Source of the DNA: Flavobacterium sp. SUN052
GTDB lineage: Bacteria; Bacteroidota; Bacteroidia; Flavobacteriales; Flavobacteriaceae
Length of the DNA: 64,000 nt
Assembly: GCF_028867935.1 (NCBI RefSeq)
Contig: NZ_JAPQNS010000001.1
Coordinates: forward strand, 1,116,001-1,180,000
Direction of reading: 5' to 3'
Position numbers and translations under genes: made by a program. Below, in pieces: positions 8,374 to 17,285 of this stretch. The notes beneath the pieces are model-generated. The model was not told the origin of the DNA and made no database searches. It was given only the letters and a program-made list of their open reading frames with translations. The stretch's first letter is position 1; each line of letters begins with the position of its first letter.

Positions 8374-9069
8374 ATGCACTTATTTTATCAGCCTGATTCC
8401 ACTGCCCATTTCCTTACCGAAGACGATTCTCGTCATGCTGCTAAGACGCTCCGGCTTGGTGTTGGCGATGCCATTGCTGTGACCGATGGACGAGGAATCC
8501 GCTCCGAAGTTCAAATCACCAGAGCCGATGCACGGCAATGTACGTTTAAGGTTATCAATCAATTTCAAACACCACCGCGTCCGTTTGCGGTACGCATTTG
8601 CGTGGCCCCCACCAAAAATCTTGATCGAATTGAGTGGTTTATCGAGAAAGCCGTTGAACTTGGTATTGAACGAATCAGTTTCTTTGTTGGTCAACATTCC
8701 GAACGTCGGGTGTTAAAACTGGAACGTTTGGAGAAAATTGCGGTGGCGGCCATGAAACAATCTTTGCAAAACTGGCTCCCGATTCTAGATGAAGCAGTGC
8801 CGCTAAGCCGTTTATTACCGACAATTGACGAGGAGCAGCGGTTCATTGCCCATTTGCCCAGCGATCAGCCCCCCGTGCATTTATTTAAAAAAGCCACAAT
8901 AAACAGTACCTATGCCGTTTTACTTGGACCGGAGGGCGACTTTTCTCCTGCCGAGCTGGAACAGGCACGACAAGCAGGTTTCCAGATGGTAACTCTTGGG
9001 CCAAACCGGCTTCGTACTGAAACAGCGGCCCTCGCGGCCTGTCAAATCCTGAATCTATTAAATACATGA
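8374..9069 (+). CDS. rsmE: 16S rRNA (uracil1498-N3)-methyltransferase RsmE
   Basis: A 231-residue SPOUT-class methyltransferase that methylates N3 of U1498 in 16S rRNA using S-adenosylmethionine. It has an N-terminal PUA-like domain (about 1-70) and a C-terminal trefoil-knot domain. The diagnostic knot motif LLGPEGDFS and the following TLGPNRLRTETAA loop are both intact, and RVCVAPTKNLDR-type strands precede them. The length is normal (about 230-245). The stop overlaps the start of the DUF4159 gene by four bases (ATGA), so the two are translated together. That RsmE/DUF4159 order suggests a common operon rather than a shared pathway. Confidence 0.95.
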   Translation: MHLFYQPDSTAHFLTEDDSRHAAKTLRLGVGDAIAVTDGRGIRSEVQITRADARQCTFKVINQFQTPPRPFAVRICVAPTKNLDRIEWFIEKAVELGIERISFFVGQHSERRVLKLERLEKIAVAAMKQSLQNWLPILDEAVPLSRLLPTIDEEQRFIAHLPSDQPPVHLFKKATINSTYAVLLGPEGDFSPAELEQARQAGFQMVTLGPNRLRTETAALAACQILNLLNT

Positions 9070-9725
9070 AAAAACTTCTGATCACGGCACTCATTTTGCA
9101 CGGCGCGTTTTCCATCTCTTATGGACAGGCTGCATATAAAATTGCCAAACTCAAATACAATGGCGGGGGTGACTGGTACGCCAACAAAACCTCTTTGCCA
9201 AACCTGATTAAGTTTGCCAACCAGAATCTCCGCATGAACATCTTCCCCGAAGAAGATATTGTAGAGCCGGGTAGCCCCGATATTTTTAGCTACCCGTTCA
9301 TACACCTGACAGGGCACGGCAACGTATTATTTTCCAGTGCTGAAGCGCAGAACCTGCGCCGGTACTTAATGTCGGGTGGATTTCTGCATCTAGACGATAA
9401 TTACGGCATGGACAAATTCATCCGGCGCGAAATGAAGAAAGTTTTCCCTGAATTGTCATTTGTAGAGCTACCCTTTAATCACCCTGTTTACAACCAGCGT
9501 TTCAAGTTTGCAACGGGTTTGCCCAAGGTTCATGAGCACGACAATAAAGCCCCGCAAGGATTTGGTTTGATTTACCAGGGACGATTAGTGTGTTTTTATA
9601 GTTATGAGTGTGACCTAGGTAATGGATGGGAAGATCAGAGCGTGTATAACGACCCTGAACCTGTCCGCCAGCAAGCCTTACGAATGGGGGCTAATCTGCT
9701 CCAATACGCAACAACGTCCAATTAA
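9066..9725 (+). CDS. DUF4159 secreted protein
   Basis: A 219-residue protein with a signal peptide (MKKLLITALILHGAFSISYGQA) and a DUF4159 domain over nearly all the mature part. Family marks include GGDWYANKTSLPNL, YPFIHLTGHG, YLMSGGFLHLDDNYG and the late HEHD. DUF4159 has a class I glutamine amidotransferase/flavodoxin-like fold and occurs near MoxR/VWA and Bat-type genes in Bacteroidota; a MoxR/VWA pair lies about 1 kb upstream here. The role is unknown, and the protein is probably periplasmic. The start overlaps the rsmE stop by four bases. Confidence 0.88.
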   Translation: MKKLLITALILHGAFSISYGQAAYKIAKLKYNGGGDWYANKTSLPNLIKFANQNLRMNIFPEEDIVEPGSPDIFSYPFIHLTGHGNVLFSSAEAQNLRRYLMSGGFLHLDDNYGMDKFIRREMKKVFPELSFVELPFNHPVYNQRFKFATGLPKVHEHDNKAPQGFGLIYQGRLVCFYSYECDLGNGWEDQSVYNDPEPVRQQALRMGANLLQYATTSN

Positions 9726-9771
9726 ATTGCGGTTTAAACGCGATAGGGCGGGTATATTCCGGGTAAAATCG

Positions 9772-9779
9772 TATTTTTG
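9772..9779 (+). promoter_or_regulatory. Candidate -7 box (TATTTTTG) for the desaturase
   Basis: Exact TAnnTTTG match 42 bases before the GTG start. No TTG lies at the usual spacing upstream, so only the -7 element is supported. Confidence 0.4.
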
Positions 9780-9820
9780 CTTTAGAGTAAGTAGTAAATT
9801 TAATTTCTAACAACGCCACT

Positions 9821-10615
9821 GTGGTTGCTATCGTCGCTTTTGTGGGACATTGGTACTTGTCCCTGTTTTGCCAGACATTCTTTCTGCACCGCTACTCAGC
9901 CCATAAAATGTTCACGATGAGCAAATTCTGGGAGCGGTTCTTCTATTTTCTCACCTATGTTTCTCAAGGATCGTCATATCTGAGCCCCCGGGCTTATGCG
10001 GTGTTGCACCGGATGCACCACGCTTTCAGCGATACGCCTAAAGATCCTCACTCGCCACACCACACCAAGAATTTGCTAACAATGATGTGGAAGACGAAAG
10101 ATTTATACAATGCCGTACTGCATCGTACGCAGAAGGTGGAGCGTCAGTTTGACCGGAATTATCCAGAATGGGATTCACTTGAGAAAGTGGGCGACTCATG
10201 GGTGTCGCGCTTGAGCTGGGGAATCGCCTATTCAATGTTTTATATCCTTGCCTTCCTGTATCTAGACATGCACTGGGCATTCTTTTTCCTGCTTCCTATT
10301 CACTTCCTGATGGGACCGATTCACGGTGCTATTGTGAACTGGAGTGGTCACAAATACGGATACCAGAATTTTGATAATCACGATAAGTCGCGTAACTCAC
10401 TGATGCTGGATTTCCTGATGATGGGTGAGTTATTCCAGAATAACCACCACAAGCGGCCTAACTCGGCCAATTTCGGCGCAAAATGGTTTGAGATGGACCC
10501 AACATATCCAGTTATTAGGGGGCTTGAAAAGCTTCGAATCATCAAGATGCGCCCGACCAAGGGTGCTTCGGCTGAGTTCGAAACTGGCCACGATCGGCAG
10601 GTTGACGTTCAGTAG
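9821..10615 (+). CDS. Acyl-CoA / fatty acid desaturase
   Basis: A 264-residue integral membrane di-iron desaturase that puts a double bond in fatty acyl chains. The three histidine boxes are present: LHRYSAH (HX4H), LHRMHHA (HXXHH), and NNHHKRP in place of the third box. Hydrophobic segments flank them (about 1-20, 35-60 and 140-180). The start is GTG at 9821; an in-frame stop at 9788-9790 and the absence of ATG upstream leave no better choice, and the first residues align with the usual HWYLSLFxQTFFLHR opening. It stands alone between its own -7 box and a strong terminator. The likely role is membrane fluidity control; the position of desaturation cannot be told. Confidence 0.9.
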   Translation: MVAIVAFVGHWYLSLFCQTFFLHRYSAHKMFTMSKFWERFFYFLTYVSQGSSYLSPRAYAVLHRMHHAFSDTPKDPHSPHHTKNLLTMMWKTKDLYNAVLHRTQKVERQFDRNYPEWDSLEKVGDSWVSRLSWGIAYSMFYILAFLYLDMHWAFFFLLPIHFLMGPIHGAIVNWSGHKYGYQNFDNHDKSRNSLMLDFLMMGELFQNNHHKRPNSANFGAKWFEMDPTYPVIRGLEKLRIIKMRPTKGASAEFETGHDRQVDVQ

Positions 10616-10647
10616 TCATTTGCCAGTAAATCTGAAAAGCCTCTTTG

Positions 10648-10682
10648 AAAAGCCCCGCTACTCACGCAGCGGGGCTTTTTTT
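10648..10682 (+). terminator. Rho-independent terminator after the desaturase
   Basis: A 12-bp stem (10648-10659 with 10668-10679, core agccccgct/agcggggct), 8-base loop and a T7 run at 10676-10682. Confidence 0.9.
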
Positions 10683-10725
10683 GCTTAATTTTAGCCCCAC
10701 TGAATCATCAACGAAAATAGTAAAT

Positions 10726-12249
10726 ATGGATTCCATTCTTCCCCTTCCCGCTCAGGCCATTAAGCCGGGAACGAGCACAGGTCAACAGTTCTGGCATTCT
10801 ATTGAAAAGACACTCGATTCGTATTCGCCCGTTGACGGAAAACTTATTGCCCGTGTATATACTTCAACACGTCATGATTATGATCGGGTTGTAGAAACTG
10901 CCCGGCAGGCTTTTGGTGAATGGAGGCAGATGCCTGCGCCAAAACGGGGTGAGATTATTCGGCAAATGGGCGATCAGTTCCGGCTATACAAAGCGGATTT
11001 GGGAAAACTGGTTAGCTACGAAATGGGAAAATCGTTGCAGGAAGGACTAGGTGAAGTGCAGGAGATTATCGACATCTGCGATTTTGCCGTGGGCCTTTCT
11101 CGCCAGCTTTATGGCTTGTCAATGCATTCCGAGCGACCCAATCACCGAATGTATGAACAGTGGCACCCGTTGGGCGTAGTGGGTATTATATCGGCCTTCA
11201 ACTTTCCGGTGGCCGTGTGGTCGTGGAACGCGATGCTAGCCTGGGTTTGTGGGGATGTGTGCATCTGGAAACCATCCGAAAAAACACCCCTGACGGCTCT
11301 GGCCTGCCAGCAGATTATCCAGGATGTGCTACGTAATAATGATGTTCCCGAAGGCGTATCGTGCCTGGTAACGGGTGGTCGCGAAGTGGGCGAATGGCTG
11401 GCTCGCGATCCTCGCGTGGCCCTAGTATCGGCCACGGGAAGCACCCGAATGGGTCGGGCGGTGGGTACGGCTGTTGCTGAGCGCATGGGCCGGAGCCTGC
11501 TCGAATTAGGGGGTAACAACGCCATCATTGTATCGCAACATGCCGATTTGGCCATTGCCATACCCGCTATTGTGTTTGGTGCCGTTGGAACAGCAGGTCA
11601 GCGTTGCACCAGCACGCGTCGATTAATTGTTCACGAAACAATTTATGAGGAAGTAAAAAGCCGACTGGCAAAGGCCTATAGTCAGCTTCGGATTGGTAAC
11701 CCGCTGGAAGAAATCAATCATGTGGGGCCGGTCATTGACCAGCAGGCCGTAAGGACCTATCAGTCGGCCGTGGATGCTATTATACAGCATGGTGGTCGGT
11801 TTTTGGTAGAGCCCGGTGTTTTGGAAGGCGACGGGTTTGAATCAGGTTGTTATGTGCAGCCATGCGTTGCCGAAGCTGAAAATGATTGGGCCATTGTGCA
11901 ACACGAAACCTTCGCGCCAATACTATATATAATGAGTTACCAGACGCTCGACGAAGCCATTGCCATGCAAAATGGAGTGCCTCAAGGGCTTTCGTCGGCT
12001 ATCTTTACGCTGAATCTTCGCGAAGCCGAGCAGTTTTTAGCTGCTGCCGGGTCCGACTGTGGCATTGCCAATGTAAATATCGGCACTTCGGGTGCTGAGA
12101 TTGGGGGTGCTTTTGGGGGTGAAAAGGAAACGGGTGGAGGACGTGAATCGGGTTCAGATGCCTGGAAAGCGTATATGCGTCGGCAAACCAACACAATCAA
12201 TTATGGCACAACAGTGCCGTTAGCACAGGGAATAAAGTTTGATTTTTAA
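10726..12249 (+). CDS. Aldehyde dehydrogenase, ALDH7-like; predicted 2-oxoglutarate semialdehyde dehydrogenase
   Basis: A 508-residue NAD(P)-dependent aldehyde dehydrogenase. The catalytic residues are E260 in LLELGGNN and C294 in GTAGQRCTSTRR. LELGGNNAIIV and the C-terminal INYGTTVPLAQGIKF are signatures of the ALDH7 family (alpha-aminoadipate semialdehyde / piperideine-6-carboxylate dehydrogenase). Its neighbours form a hydroxyproline degradation set, in which the last step is oxidation of 2-oxoglutarate semialdehyde to 2-oxoglutarate, so I predict that reaction; lysine semialdehyde oxidation is the alternative. The ATG at 10726 is chosen. The frame stays open into the upstream terminator, but those 27 codons would be made from the terminator stem. 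Confidence 0.88.
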   Translation: MDSILPLPAQAIKPGTSTGQQFWHSIEKTLDSYSPVDGKLIARVYTSTRHDYDRVVETARQAFGEWRQMPAPKRGEIIRQMGDQFRLYKADLGKLVSYEMGKSLQEGLGEVQEIIDICDFAVGLSRQLYGLSMHSERPNHRMYEQWHPLGVVGIISAFNFPVAVWSWNAMLAWVCGDVCIWKPSEKTPLTALACQQIIQDVLRNNDVPEGVSCLVTGGREVGEWLARDPRVALVSATGSTRMGRAVGTAVAERMGRSLLELGGNNAIIVSQHADLAIAIPAIVFGAVGTAGQRCTSTRRLIVHETIYEEVKSRLAKAYSQLRIGNPLEEINHVGPVIDQQAVRTYQSAVDAIIQHGGRFLVEPGVLEGDGFESGCYVQPCVAEAENDWAIVQHETFAPILYIMSYQTLDEAIAMQNGVPQGLSSAIFTLNLREAEQFLAAAGSDCGIANVNIGTSGAEIGGAFGGEKETGGGRESGSDAWKAYMRRQTNTINYGTTVPLAQGIKFDF

Positions 12250-12278
12250 GATAATAAGAAACACAAAATTCAATTTTT

Positions 12279-13190
12279 ATGGCTGTTACCCCCACTTGGC
12301 AAGGCGTTTACCCTGCTTTATTAACCCCTTTCACTGCCGACGATACGGTAGATCTTGACCTCTTTGAAACCAACTTGCTGGCACAACTGGAAGCTGGAGT
12401 ACATGGTTTTATACTGGGCGGGTCACTGGGCGAAGCCAGTACACTGACTCTATCTGAAAAGCAGCAGTTGCTGGAAAGAGCGCTGGCGGTGAGTAATGGC
12501 CGGGTACCGGTGGTGATGAACATTGCCGAATCGGTAACGAGCCAGGCTATCCGGGCCGCGAAAGAAGCTGAAGAAGGGGGAGCCGATGGCTTGATGCTTT
12601 TGCCACCCATGCGTTACTCGGCTGACGAACGGGAAAATGTCGCTTTCTTTCAGGCTGTAGCCGAATCGACCAGTTTGCCCATTATGCTTTACAATAACCC
12701 GGTCGATTATAAGATTATGATCTCGGTGAGCATGTTCCAGCAACTGGCTAAACTGCCCAACATTCAGGCAGTTAAAGAATCGACCCGCGATCTGACCAAT
12801 ATTGTCAGAATGAGAAATGCGTTCGGCGATCGGTTCAAAATTATGGGCGGGGTGGATACGCTGGCATTGGAGGCACTGCTATTGGGTGCCGATGGCTGGG
12901 TTGGCGGTTTGGTGGATGCTTTTCCGCAGGAAACAATTACTTTGTATCAGCTTGCTCAGAACGGTCAACTCGAAGAAGCCCGCCAACTGTATGGTTGGTT
13001 TATGCCCTTACTCGAACTGGATATTCACCCAAAATTGGTGCAGTACATCAAGCTGGCAGCCACCGCCACCGGCATCGGTTCTGAGTTTGTCCGGGCACCG
13101 CGTTTGCCACTAGTGGGTGAAGAGCGCGCCCGGGTTCAACAAATTATTCAACAGGCGCTGGCAATCCGGCCCGAACTGTCTGTCTTGTAA
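12279..13190 (+). CDS. DHDPS/NAL-family lyase, predicted pyrroline-4-hydroxy-2-carboxylate deaminase
   Basis: A 303-residue class I aldolase-fold protein of the dihydrodipicolinate synthase / N-acetylneuraminate lyase family. The Schiff-base lysine is K166 (IQAVKEST), the catalytic tyrosine is Y138 (IMLYNNP), and the substrate-loop motif reads GGSLGEAST rather than the GTTGE of true DapA. Together with the epimerase and FAD oxidase next to it, this fits the deaminase that converts pyrroline-4-hydroxy-2-carboxylate into 2-oxoglutarate semialdehyde and ammonia. It starts 29 bases after the dehydrogenase and ends 3 bases before the epimerase. Family membership is firm; the substrate is inferred from context. 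Confidence 0.88.
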   Translation: MAVTPTWQGVYPALLTPFTADDTVDLDLFETNLLAQLEAGVHGFILGGSLGEASTLTLSEKQQLLERALAVSNGRVPVVMNIAESVTSQAIRAAKEAEEGGADGLMLLPPMRYSADERENVAFFQAVAESTSLPIMLYNNPVDYKIMISVSMFQQLAKLPNIQAVKESTRDLTNIVRMRNAFGDRFKIMGGVDTLALEALLLGADGWVGGLVDAFPQETITLYQLAQNGQLEEARQLYGWFMPLLELDIHPKLVQYIKLAATATGIGSEFVRAPRLPLVGEERARVQQIIQQALAIRPELSVL

Positions 13191-13193
13191 ACA

Positions 13194-14198
13194 ATGCCTG
13201 ATTACCACTTTTTCTGTATTGACGCCCATACCTGTGGCAACCCGGTTCGGGTTGTCACGGGGGGGAGTATTCCGCATCTTGTCGGCGAGACGATGAGCGA
13301 GAAGCGCCAGCACTTTCTGCGCGACTACGATTGGATACGCAAAGCGTTGATGTTTGAGCCACGCGGTCATGATATGATGTCGGGCAGCATTCTGTATCCG
13401 CCAACCGACCCCGCTAATGATGCAGGTGTGCTGTTCATCGAAACCTCAGGCTGCTTGCCGATGTGCGGTCACGGCACTATTGGTACCGTCACAGTAGCTA
13501 TTGAACAGGGGCTAATTACGCCCAAAACACCGGGCGTATTAAACCTGGAAGTACCCGCCGGACTGGTACGGGCGGAGTATGTGCAGGAAGGGAAAAAGGT
13601 CAAATCGGTTAAGATAACCAATATCAAATCGTATCTGGCCGCTGAGGGCTTGACTGTTACCTGCCCCGATTTGGGCGAATTGACCGTTGATGTGGCCTAC
13701 GGAGGTAACTTTTACGCTATTGTTGATCCGCAACCCAATTTCCCCGGTCTGGAACATTATAAAGCTGAACAACTGATTGCCTGGGCGCGGGTCATGCGCG
13801 AACGACTGAACGAAAACTATACATTTGTTCACCCCGAAAACCCGACCATCAACGGCCTAAGCCATATTCTCTGGACAGGTACACCGCTGAAGCCAACATC
13901 AACGGCACGCAACGCCGTTTTCTACGGCGATAAGGCCATTGACCGGTCACCTTGCGGAACCGGTACCTCGGCACGGCTGGCCCAATGGCATGCACAGGGT
14001 AGGCTAAAACCGGGTGAAACCTTCGTGCATGAAAGCATCATTGGTTCTATTTTCAATGGGCGTGTCGAGGCTGAAACCGAATTGGGTGGGAAACCCGCCA
14101 TTGTGCCGAGCATCGAAGGTTGGGCTATTATTCATGGGTATAACCACTTGATTTTGGACGAAAACGACCCCTATGCGTACGGGTTTCAAGTATTATGA
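13194..14198 (+). CDS. 4-hydroxyproline 2-epimerase (proline racemase family)
   Basis: A 334-residue member of the proline racemase family. Both catalytic cysteines of the two-base mechanism are present: C91 in PMCGHGTIG and C254 in DRSPCGTGT. Having both excludes the trans-3-hydroxyproline dehydratases, which replace the first cysteine by Ser or Thr. In the setting of a D-amino acid oxidase and a DHDPS-type deaminase it most likely interconverts trans-4-hydroxy-L-proline and cis-4-hydroxy-D-proline, the first step of catabolism; proline racemisation is the alternative. It starts 3 bases after the lyase stop and overlaps the oxidase start by 4 bases (ATGA). Confidence 0.92.
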   Translation: MPDYHFFCIDAHTCGNPVRVVTGGSIPHLVGETMSEKRQHFLRDYDWIRKALMFEPRGHDMMSGSILYPPTDPANDAGVLFIETSGCLPMCGHGTIGTVTVAIEQGLITPKTPGVLNLEVPAGLVRAEYVQEGKKVKSVKITNIKSYLAAEGLTVTCPDLGELTVDVAYGGNFYAIVDPQPNFPGLEHYKAEQLIAWARVMRERLNENYTFVHPENPTINGLSHILWTGTPLKPTSTARNAVFYGDKAIDRSPCGTGTSARLAQWHAQGRLKPGETFVHESIIGSIFNGRVEAETELGGKPAIVPSIEGWAIIHGYNHLILDENDPYAYGFQVL

Positions 14199-15469
14199 GC
14201 CAGCAGGCCTCGACTAAGATTGGAATTATTGGCGGTGGCATAATTGGGCTTTGCTCTGCCTACTACCTGCACAAAGCGGGACATCAGGTAACGGTTTTCG
14301 ATCAGGGACCCATCGCCGACGGTTGCTCGTTTGGGAATGCCGGTATGATTGTGCCGAGCCATATTATCCCGTTAGCCCAACCAGGCATGATAGCCAAAGG
14401 AATGCGCTGGATGCTCAAATCAACCAGTCCATTTTATGTAAAACCTCGCCTAAATGCAGACCTCATGCGCTGGGGCTGGCTTTTCTACCAGCACTCAACC
14501 CCAGAACATGTGGAACGCTCGATCCCCTTATTGCGGGATTTGAGTTTGCTCAGTAAACAGCTTTACCAGGACATAGCGGCATCGGCCTCTGCCGATGATC
14601 TTATAGATTTTGGCTGGAAAGAACGGGGCTTACTTATGCTCTACAAAACACCCGGAGCCGAACACGACATGGCCGAAGAGGCAGACGTTGCCAATCGGGC
14701 GGGTATTGAAGCATCTATTCTGACTCAGCAACAAGTGCAGGATCTGGAGCCAGATGTTCGGGTGTCGGTACGAGGAGGAATTCATTTTCCGGGCGATGCC
14801 CACCTGAACCCCGGTCAGTTTGTTCGATCATTGGTAGGCTGGCTACGGAAGCAGGGTGTAACAATCCTGGAAAACCAGGCCGTAACTGATTTAGTCAAAA
14901 CAGGAAATCGAGTTTCGGCGGTGCGGACGGGACAAGTCGATCACTCCGTTGATGCTGTTGTGATTGCAGGTGGGGCGTGGTCGGCGGAACTGGCTCAAAA
15001 ACTGAATCTGCGGCTGCCTTTACAGGGCGGAAAAGGGTACAGTTTTATGCTGAAAAACGTAGCTAACTCCATCAGGGTACCGGCCATTATGCTGGAAGCC
15101 CGTGCCACAGCAACGCCCGTCGGTTCCGATATTCGTTTTGCCGGAACCCTTGAAGTCGCTGGAACCGACATGACGATCAACATGAACCGCGTAAAGGGAA
15201 TCGTGCAGTCAATCAACCAATACTACCCCGATATTCCGGTAGCCATGCCCGCCGTTGATACCGTTTGGCGGGGATTACGGCCTTGCTCGCCCGATGGGTT
15301 GCCCTACATTGGATACGCTCCCCATGAGGAAAACGTTGTGCTGGCGACTGGGCATGGTATGATGGGTATTAGCCTGGGACCAGCCACGGGGAAGCTAGTA
15401 GCAGAACTATTAACTGATAACGTAATGAGCATGGATTTGGCCGGATTTAAGGTAGATCGGTTTGCGTGA
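14195..15469 (+). CDS. FAD-dependent D-amino acid (D-hydroxyproline) dehydrogenase
   Basis: A 424-residue DAO-family flavoprotein with the dinucleotide-binding start IGIIGGGIIGLCSAYYL and the C-terminal RPCSPDGLPYIG and ATGHGMMGISLGPATG motifs of DadA-like enzymes. The predicted reaction is oxidation of cis-4-hydroxy-D-proline to pyrroline-4-hydroxy-2-carboxylate, passing electrons to the respiratory chain. It is coupled to the epimerase by a 4-base overlap. A sarcosine or D-alanine substrate is possible from the sequence alone; the operon makes hydroxyproline the better guess. No signal peptide or membrane helix is seen. Confidence 0.9.
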   Translation: MSQQASTKIGIIGGGIIGLCSAYYLHKAGHQVTVFDQGPIADGCSFGNAGMIVPSHIIPLAQPGMIAKGMRWMLKSTSPFYVKPRLNADLMRWGWLFYQHSTPEHVERSIPLLRDLSLLSKQLYQDIAASASADDLIDFGWKERGLLMLYKTPGAEHDMAEEADVANRAGIEASILTQQQVQDLEPDVRVSVRGGIHFPGDAHLNPGQFVRSLVGWLRKQGVTILENQAVTDLVKTGNRVSAVRTGQVDHSVDAVVIAGGAWSAELAQKLNLRLPLQGGKGYSFMLKNVANSIRVPAIMLEARATATPVGSDIRFAGTLEVAGTDMTINMNRVKGIVQSINQYYPDIPVAMPAVDTVWRGLRPCSPDGLPYIGYAPHEENVVLATGHGMMGISLGPATGKLVAELLTDNVMSMDLAGFKVDRFA

Positions 15470-15509
15470 ACAGGTTTAGAAAAATAATTTTGAGATTCGC
15501 TTTGAAATA

Positions 15510-15531
15510 CAAAGTACTTTAAGGTACTTTG
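15510..15531. repeat. Short inverted repeat before the small membrane protein
   Basis: Arms 15510-15517 (caaagtac) and 15524-15531 (gtactttg) flank 6 bases, 27 bases before the ATG at 15558. It could be an operator or the end of the hydroxyproline transcript; there is no T-run. Confidence 0.45.
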
Positions 15532-15557
15532 CTCAAACAATTCTAAACAGACAAATT

Positions 15558-15848
15558 ATGCTTCTCCTGAACAAACGATTTACCGGCATTCTGCTCACAG
15601 TTGCTTTTCTGCTTCTCCTGCCATTGGTAGCGATGCAATTCACGAATGAAGTGAAATGGACGCTATCTGATTTCGTTGTCGCTGGAGTTTTGCTGTTCGG
15701 CACAGGTTTTATGGTTGAACTTGTGTTGAGAAACGTTCATAGAATTGGGCTCCGAATTGCCCTGTGCGTTACGCTTCTGACAGCACTCGCCCTTATTTGG
15801 ACAGAACTTGCCGTTGGTATTTTCGGAACGCCATTTGCCGGTAACTGA
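15558..15848 (+). CDS. Small three-helix membrane protein
   Basis: A 96-residue protein with three predicted transmembrane segments: about 10-27 (ILLTVAFLLLLPLVAM), 35-55 (SDFVVAGVLLFGTGFMVEL) and 65-88 (LRIALCVTLLTALALIW). Acidic residues (E, D) sit in the short loops. Proteins of this size and shape are common and uncharacterised in Bacteroidota. It is separated by about 90 bases from both neighbours, so it is probably transcribed alone. I do not recognise a named family. Confidence 0.75.
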   Translation: MLLLNKRFTGILLTVAFLLLLPLVAMQFTNEVKWTLSDFVVAGVLLFGTGFMVELVLRNVHRIGLRIALCVTLLTALALIWTELAVGIFGTPFAGN

Positions 15849-15946
15849 TTAATTGACTTCATAAAGCCACATCGGGATAAGCAATGCTGATTTGAGTAGA
15901 AACTGCTTAGAAGGGGATTATTCAGGCACACGATTATCCTGTTGAC

Positions 15947-17281
15947 ATGACCTCTTCCCGTCGCCAGTTTTTACAGCAATCAACCCAGGTAGCTGCCGGA
16001 GCTTTGCTCCCCAGTCAATTAGTGGCTGCTTTACCGCAACAGCCCACCGTTTCGGCCGCCGATACCATTTCGGTAGCGCTGATTGGGTGTAACAGTATGG
16101 GTTGGGCCGATCTGACCTCAATGCTCAAACAGCCCGGTGTTCGCTGCGTTGGCCTGTGCGACGTCGACCAGAACGTGCTAAACAGACGAGCTGGCGATCT
16201 GGACAAAATGGTATCATCATCTGCAAATCCTAAACCAGTCCTATACAGTGACTTTCGGAAGGTGCTGGATAACAAGGATATAGATGCGTTTATTGTTGGC
16301 ACACCCGACCATTGGCATTGTATGCCTACCGTGATGGCCTGTCAGGCCGGGAAAGATGTTTATGTAGAAAAACCACTGGCTAACTCCATTGAAGAGTGCA
16401 ACCTGATGGTGGCTGCTGCCCAAAAGCACAAGCGAATTGTTCAGGTAGGGCAGTGGCAGCGAAGTAGTGACCATTGGAAAGCCGCCATCGACTATGTTCA
16501 GTCTGGAAAACTAGGGAAAATTCGGACGGTAAAGACATGGGCGTTTATGCCATATGGAAAGACGTTTCCAGTTGTGCCCGACACGCCCGCACCCGCCGGG
16601 GTCGACTATGGAATGTGGCTTGGACCTGCCCCTGAGCGCCCTTTCAACAAAAATCGTTTTCACGGCACTTTCCGGTATTTCTGGGATTATGCTGGTGGGC
16701 TTATGACCGACTGGGGCGCTCACATGATCGACATGGCCTTGTGGGGAATGAATGTAACCACCCCCAAATCAGTGGTTGCGATGGGTGGACGATACGGTTT
16801 CCCCGATCAGGCGGGCGAAACCCCCGACACCATGCAGGTGCTGTTTGATTACGGCGACTTCACGCTTCAGTGGGAACAGGCTATAGGTATTGGCCGGGGA
16901 CCCTACGACAAAGAGCATGGCGTAGCTTTCATTGGAAACCTCGGCACCGTGGTGGCAGATCGCGAAGGCTGGGAGATTCTTCCTGAAAAAGAAAACGGTA
17001 ACTACCTGACTCCGGCTATGCCGTTACAACGGCGAGCGGGCAACGACTTAGACAGGCATACACTTAATTTTGTGGAGTGTATCCGCAGCCGAAAGCAACC
17101 CAATGCATCAGCAGAAATAGGGCGGAACGTGGCCATTAATGCGCAGCTTGGTAACATGGCACATCGGCTGAACCGAAAACTGGTTTGGAATGAATCGACC
17201 CAAACCGTTACGGATGATCCAAAGGCCAATGACCTGGTGAAAGCGCATTATCGCAGCCCCTGGAAATTGCCGGTAGTGTAG
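15947..17281 (+). CDS. Tat-exported Gfo/Idh/MocA family oxidoreductase
   Basis: A 444-residue NAD(P)-dependent sugar-type oxidoreductase. It opens with a twin-arginine signal (SSRRQFLQQSTQVAAGALL), then a Rossmann domain (VALIGCNSMGWAD; the GxGxxG motif is altered). The conserved EKPLAN lysine motif follows at about 142-147, with VGQWQRS and the WDYAGGLMTDWGAHMID segment carrying the catalytic His/Asp region. Exported members of this family in Bacteroidota act on glycosides or oxidised sugars in the periplasm, probably with a tightly bound cofactor; some are glycosidases of the GH109 type. The substrate is unknown. Its stop lies only 4 bases from the stop of the convergent lipoprotein gene. 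Confidence 0.9.
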   Translation: MTSSRRQFLQQSTQVAAGALLPSQLVAALPQQPTVSAADTISVALIGCNSMGWADLTSMLKQPGVRCVGLCDVDQNVLNRRAGDLDKMVSSSANPKPVLYSDFRKVLDNKDIDAFIVGTPDHWHCMPTVMACQAGKDVYVEKPLANSIEECNLMVAAAQKHKRIVQVGQWQRSSDHWKAAIDYVQSGKLGKIRTVKTWAFMPYGKTFPVVPDTPAPAGVDYGMWLGPAPERPFNKNRFHGTFRYFWDYAGGLMTDWGAHMIDMALWGMNVTTPKSVVAMGGRYGFPDQAGETPDTMQVLFDYGDFTLQWEQAIGIGRGPYDKEHGVAFIGNLGTVVADREGWEILPEKENGNYLTPAMPLQRRAGNDLDRHTLNFVECIRSRKQPNASAEIGRNVAINAQLGNMAHRLNRKLVWNESTQTVTDDPKANDLVKAHYRSPWKLPVV

Positions 17282-17285
17282 CGGA

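Noticed and set aside
10645..10725. Longer start for the aldehyde dehydrogenase
   Set aside because: The added 27 codons would be read from the upstream terminator stem and T-run; the ATG at 10726 gives a normal ALDH start.
13194..14198. trans-3-hydroxyproline dehydratase
   Set aside because: The first catalytic position is cysteine (C91), which marks epimerases or racemases.
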